From: Pisaster brevispinus
Taxonomy: Eukaryota; Echinodermata; Asteroidea; Forcipulatida; Asteriidae
NCBI GenBank assembly: GCA_023634235.1
Contig: JAMKCF010000051.1
Span: forward strand, 584,773 to 648,772
Length of the DNA stretch: 64,000 nt
Direction of reading: 5' to 3'
The notes below the pieces were generated by a model. That model had not been told where the DNA came from, ran no database searches, and saw only the letters and a program-made list of their open reading frames with translations. Each line of letters starts with the position of its first letter. Within the stretch, counting starts at the first letter, position 1. This document shows, piece by piece, positions 61,301-64,000 of the stretch. Both the position numbers and the translations under genes were made by a program.

Positions 61301-64000
61301 CTAGACTAGACTTCCCTGAAGACCTTTTCTGTGTGGGGACATGGCCAAATCCCAAACCTGGGCAATTAGGAGCTTTCTACCAAAAAGTGACGCCATCTTT
61401 GTTGCCCAAAAAACCTCAATAATTCATGGAATAAAATGGTTGCGGCCTTCAAATTCCAACCAGCACCGTCGGGGGAGGTGTCCGCGAAAAGTGATCGCCG
61501 AAAATCGCCATGTTACCGGGGGTCGAATTTTGGGAATATTTGACAGGTAGTACCCTGTCGCCATTTTGATTTTTGGGGTCGAAAACAAAAGTGCGATTTG
61601 ACGGTGCAGCGTTCTAGACTAGACTTCCCTGAAGACCTTTTCTGTGTGGGGACATGGCCAAATCCCAAAACCTGGGCAATTAGGAGCTTTCTACCCAAAA
61701 AGTGACGCCATCTTTGTTGCCCAAAAAACATCAATAATTCATGGAATAAAATGGTTGCGGCCTTCAAATTCCAACCAGCACCGTCGGGGGAGGTGTCCGC
61801 GAAAAGTGATCGCCGAAAATCGCCATGTTACCGGGGGTCGAATTTTGGGAATATTTGACAGGTAGTACCCTGTCGCCATTTTGATTTTTGGGGGTCGAAA
61901 ACAAAAGTGCGATTTGACGGTGCAGCGTTCTAGACTAGACTTCCCTGAAGACCTTTTCTGTGTGGGGGACATGGCCAAATCCCAAAACCTGGGCAATTAG
62001 GAGCTTTCTACCAAAAAGTGACGCCATCTTTGTTGCCCCAAAAACCTCAATAATTCATGGAATAAAATGGTTGCGGCCTTCAAATTCCAACCAGCACCGT
62101 CGGGGGAGGTGTCCGCGAAAAGTGATCGCCGAAAATCGCCATGTTACCGGGGGTCGAATTTTGGGAATATTTGACAGGTAGTACCCTGTCGCCATTTTGA
62201 TTTTTGGGGTCGAAAACAAAAGTGCGATTTGACGGTGCAGCGTTCTAGACTAGACTTCCCTGAAGACCTTTTCTGTGTGGGGACATGGCCAAATCCCAAA
62301 ACCTGGGCAATTAGGAGCTTTCTACCAAAAAGTGACGCCATCTTTGTGCCCAAAAAACCTCAATAATTCATGGAATAAAATGGTTGCGGCCTTCAAAATC
62401 CAACCAGCACCGTCGGGGGAGGTGTCCGCGAAAAGTGATCGCCGAAAATCGCCATGTTACCGGGGGTCGAATTTTGGGAATATTTGACAGGTAGTACCCT
62501 GTCGCCATTTTGATTTTTTGGGTCGAAAACAAAAGTGCGATTTGACGGTGCAGCGTTCTAGACTAGACTTCCCTGAAGACCTTTTCTGTGTGGGGACATG
62601 GCCAAATCCCAAAACCTGGGCAATTAGGAGCTTTCTACCAAAAAGTGACGCCATCTTTGTTGCCCAAAAAACCTCAATAATTCATGGAATAAAATGGTTG
62701 CGGCCTTCAAATTCCAACCAGCACCGTCGGGGGAGGTGTCCGCGAAAAGTGATCGCCGAAAATCGCCATGTTACCGGGGGTCGAATTTTGGGAATATTTG
62801 ACAGGTAGTACCCTGTCGCCATTTTGATTTTTGGGGTCGAAAACAAAAGTGCGATTTGACGGTGCAGCGTTCTAGACTAGACTTCCCTGAAGACCTTTTC
62901 TGTGTGGGGACATGGCCAAATCCAAAAACCTGGGCAATTAGGAGCTTTCTACCCAAAAGTGACGCCATCTTTGTTGCCCAAAAAACCTCAATAATTCATG
63001 GAATAAAATGGTTGCGGCCTTCAAATTCCAACCAGCACCGTCGGGGGAGGTGTCCGCGAAAAGTGATCGCCGAAAATCGCCATGTTACCGGGGGTCGAAT
63101 TTTGGGAATATTTGACAGGTAGTACCCTGTCGCCATTTTGATTTTTGGGGTCGAAAACAAAAGTGCAATTTGACGGTGCAGCGTTCTAGACTAGACTTCC
63201 CTGAAGACCTTTTCTGTGTGGGGACATGGCCAAATCCCAAAAACCTGGGCAATTAGGAGCTTTCTACCAAAAAGTGACGCCATCTTTGTTGCCCAAAAAA
63301 CCTCAATAATTCATGGAATAAAATGGTTGCGGCCTTCAAATTCCAACCAGCACCGTCGGGGGAGGTGTCCGCGAAAAGTGATCGCCGAAAATCGCCATGT
63401 TACCGGGGGTCGAATTTTGGGAATATTTGACAGGTAGTACCCTGTCGCCATTTTGATTTTTGGGGTCGAAAACAAAAGTGCGATTTGACGGTGCAGCGTT
63501 CTAGACTAGACTTCCCTGAAGACCTTTTCTGTGTGGGGACATGGCCAAATCCCAAAACCTGGGCAATTAGGAGCTTTCTACCCAAAAGTGACGCCATCTT
63601 TGTTGCCCAAAAAACCTCAATAATTCATGGAATAAAATGGTTGCGGCCTTCAAATTCCAACCAGCACCGTCGGGGGAGGTGTCCGCGAAAAGTGATCGCC
63701 GAAAATCGCCATGTTACCGGGGGTCGAATTTTGGGAATATTTGACAGGTAGTACCCTGTCGCCATTTTGATTTTTGGGGTCGAAAACAAAAGTGCGATTT
63801 GACGGTGCAGCGTTCTAGACTAGACTTCCCTGAAGACCTTTTCTGTGTGGGGACATGGCCAAATCCCAAAACCTGGGCAATTAGGAGCTTTCTACCCAAA
63901 AGTGACGCCATCTTTGTTGCCCAAAAAACCTCAATAATTCATGGAATAAAATGGTTGCGGCCTTCAAATTCCAACCAGCACCGTCGGGGGAGGTGTCCGC

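Larger units (their letters stand above)
39599..64000 (+). repeat. Satellite array 2, about 78 tandem monomers of 314 bp
   Basis: Head-to-tail monomers in one orientation run from TGACAGGTAGTACC at 39599 to the window end. Successive copies start 314 bp apart (for example the CGCCATTTT core at 39617 and 39931). Copies from 39.6 to 43 kb are almost identical, and later ones carry more private changes, chiefly AATAAGTCATGG versus AATAATTCATGG. A few copies are 311, 313, 315 or 272 bp. The unit is not divisible by three, so the repeated frames of 65 to 104 codons are not genes. It shows no similarity that I can see to array 1, and I do not recognise the family. Confidence 0.98.

Noticed and set aside
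39656..63911. Dozens of 88- and 65-codon frames on both strands of array 2
   Set aside because: Overlapping frames on opposite strands recur in every 314-bp monomer with no domain. Length changes of one base are tolerated, so they are not under coding constraint.
1..64000. Tandem 5S rRNA, U-snRNA, tRNA or histone gene clusters
   Set aside because: No conserved motif of these genes was found in either consensus on either strand.
39599..64000. Pol III B box at GGGTCGAATTT and a CTCF-like core at GTCGGGGGAGGTG
   Set aside because: Several mismatches to each consensus and no matching A box. Similarity is too weak to claim.
39599..64000. CENP-B box in either satellite
   Set aside because: TTCG occurs in both consensus units, but the required spacing to CGGG is not met.

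Overview
This is a eukaryotic, almost certainly metazoan, window dominated by two unrelated giant tandem arrays that flank a 4.6 kb single-copy island. There is no bacterial gene organisation, and no rRNA, tRNA, histone or snRNA gene is recognisable. The island carries a degenerate tRNA-derived SINE, a foldback element and intron-type splice signals, which points to an animal genome. A marine deuterostome such as an echinoderm is my impression from the look of the SINE, not something the sequence proves.

Array 1 (1-34988, continuing left of the window) has about 79 monomers of about 442 bp. From 1 to about 13.1 kb it is a very homogeneous dimeric higher-order repeat (A monomer 443 bp + B monomer 442 bp = 885 bp), interrupted by A/B hybrids and A-A or B-B steps. 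From 13 to 29 kb it becomes a mosaic of monomer variants with locally copied blocks of 3 monomers (1326-1327 bp) and 7 monomers (3094 bp). From 29 to 35 kb it is a diverged edge with 428-bp deletion monomers and a 1299-bp trimer, and it stops mid-monomer at 34988. Each monomer carries four short perfect hairpins.

The island (34989-39598) is AT-rich. On the minus strand I see a candidate small multi-exon gene: a start exon at 39243-39175, an internal exon at 37035-36944 and a possible last exon at 36528-36405. The polypyrimidine tract of the internal exon's acceptor is an (AAAC)n microsatellite. The 2.1 kb intron holds the SINE (about 37940-38340) and the foldback element (37121-37576).

Array 2 (39599-64000, continuing right) has about 78 near-identical monomers of 314 bp. 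It starts abruptly with almost no edge decay. Each monomer has three same-strand CGCCATNTT motifs that match the YY1/Pho recognition sequence, so the window holds about 230 such sites. Local duplications (628 bp and 1886 bp), one 41-bp deletion monomer, and a cluster of homopolymer indels toward the right end are also visible.

Neither 442 nor 314 is a multiple of three. The many short reading frames repeated through both arrays are shadows of the repeats, mostly from TTG or chance ATG starts, and are not annotated as genes. The strongest leads are the YY1-like site array, the layered higher-order structure of array 1, the hairpins with one paired C-G to T-A change, and the candidate gene between the satellites.
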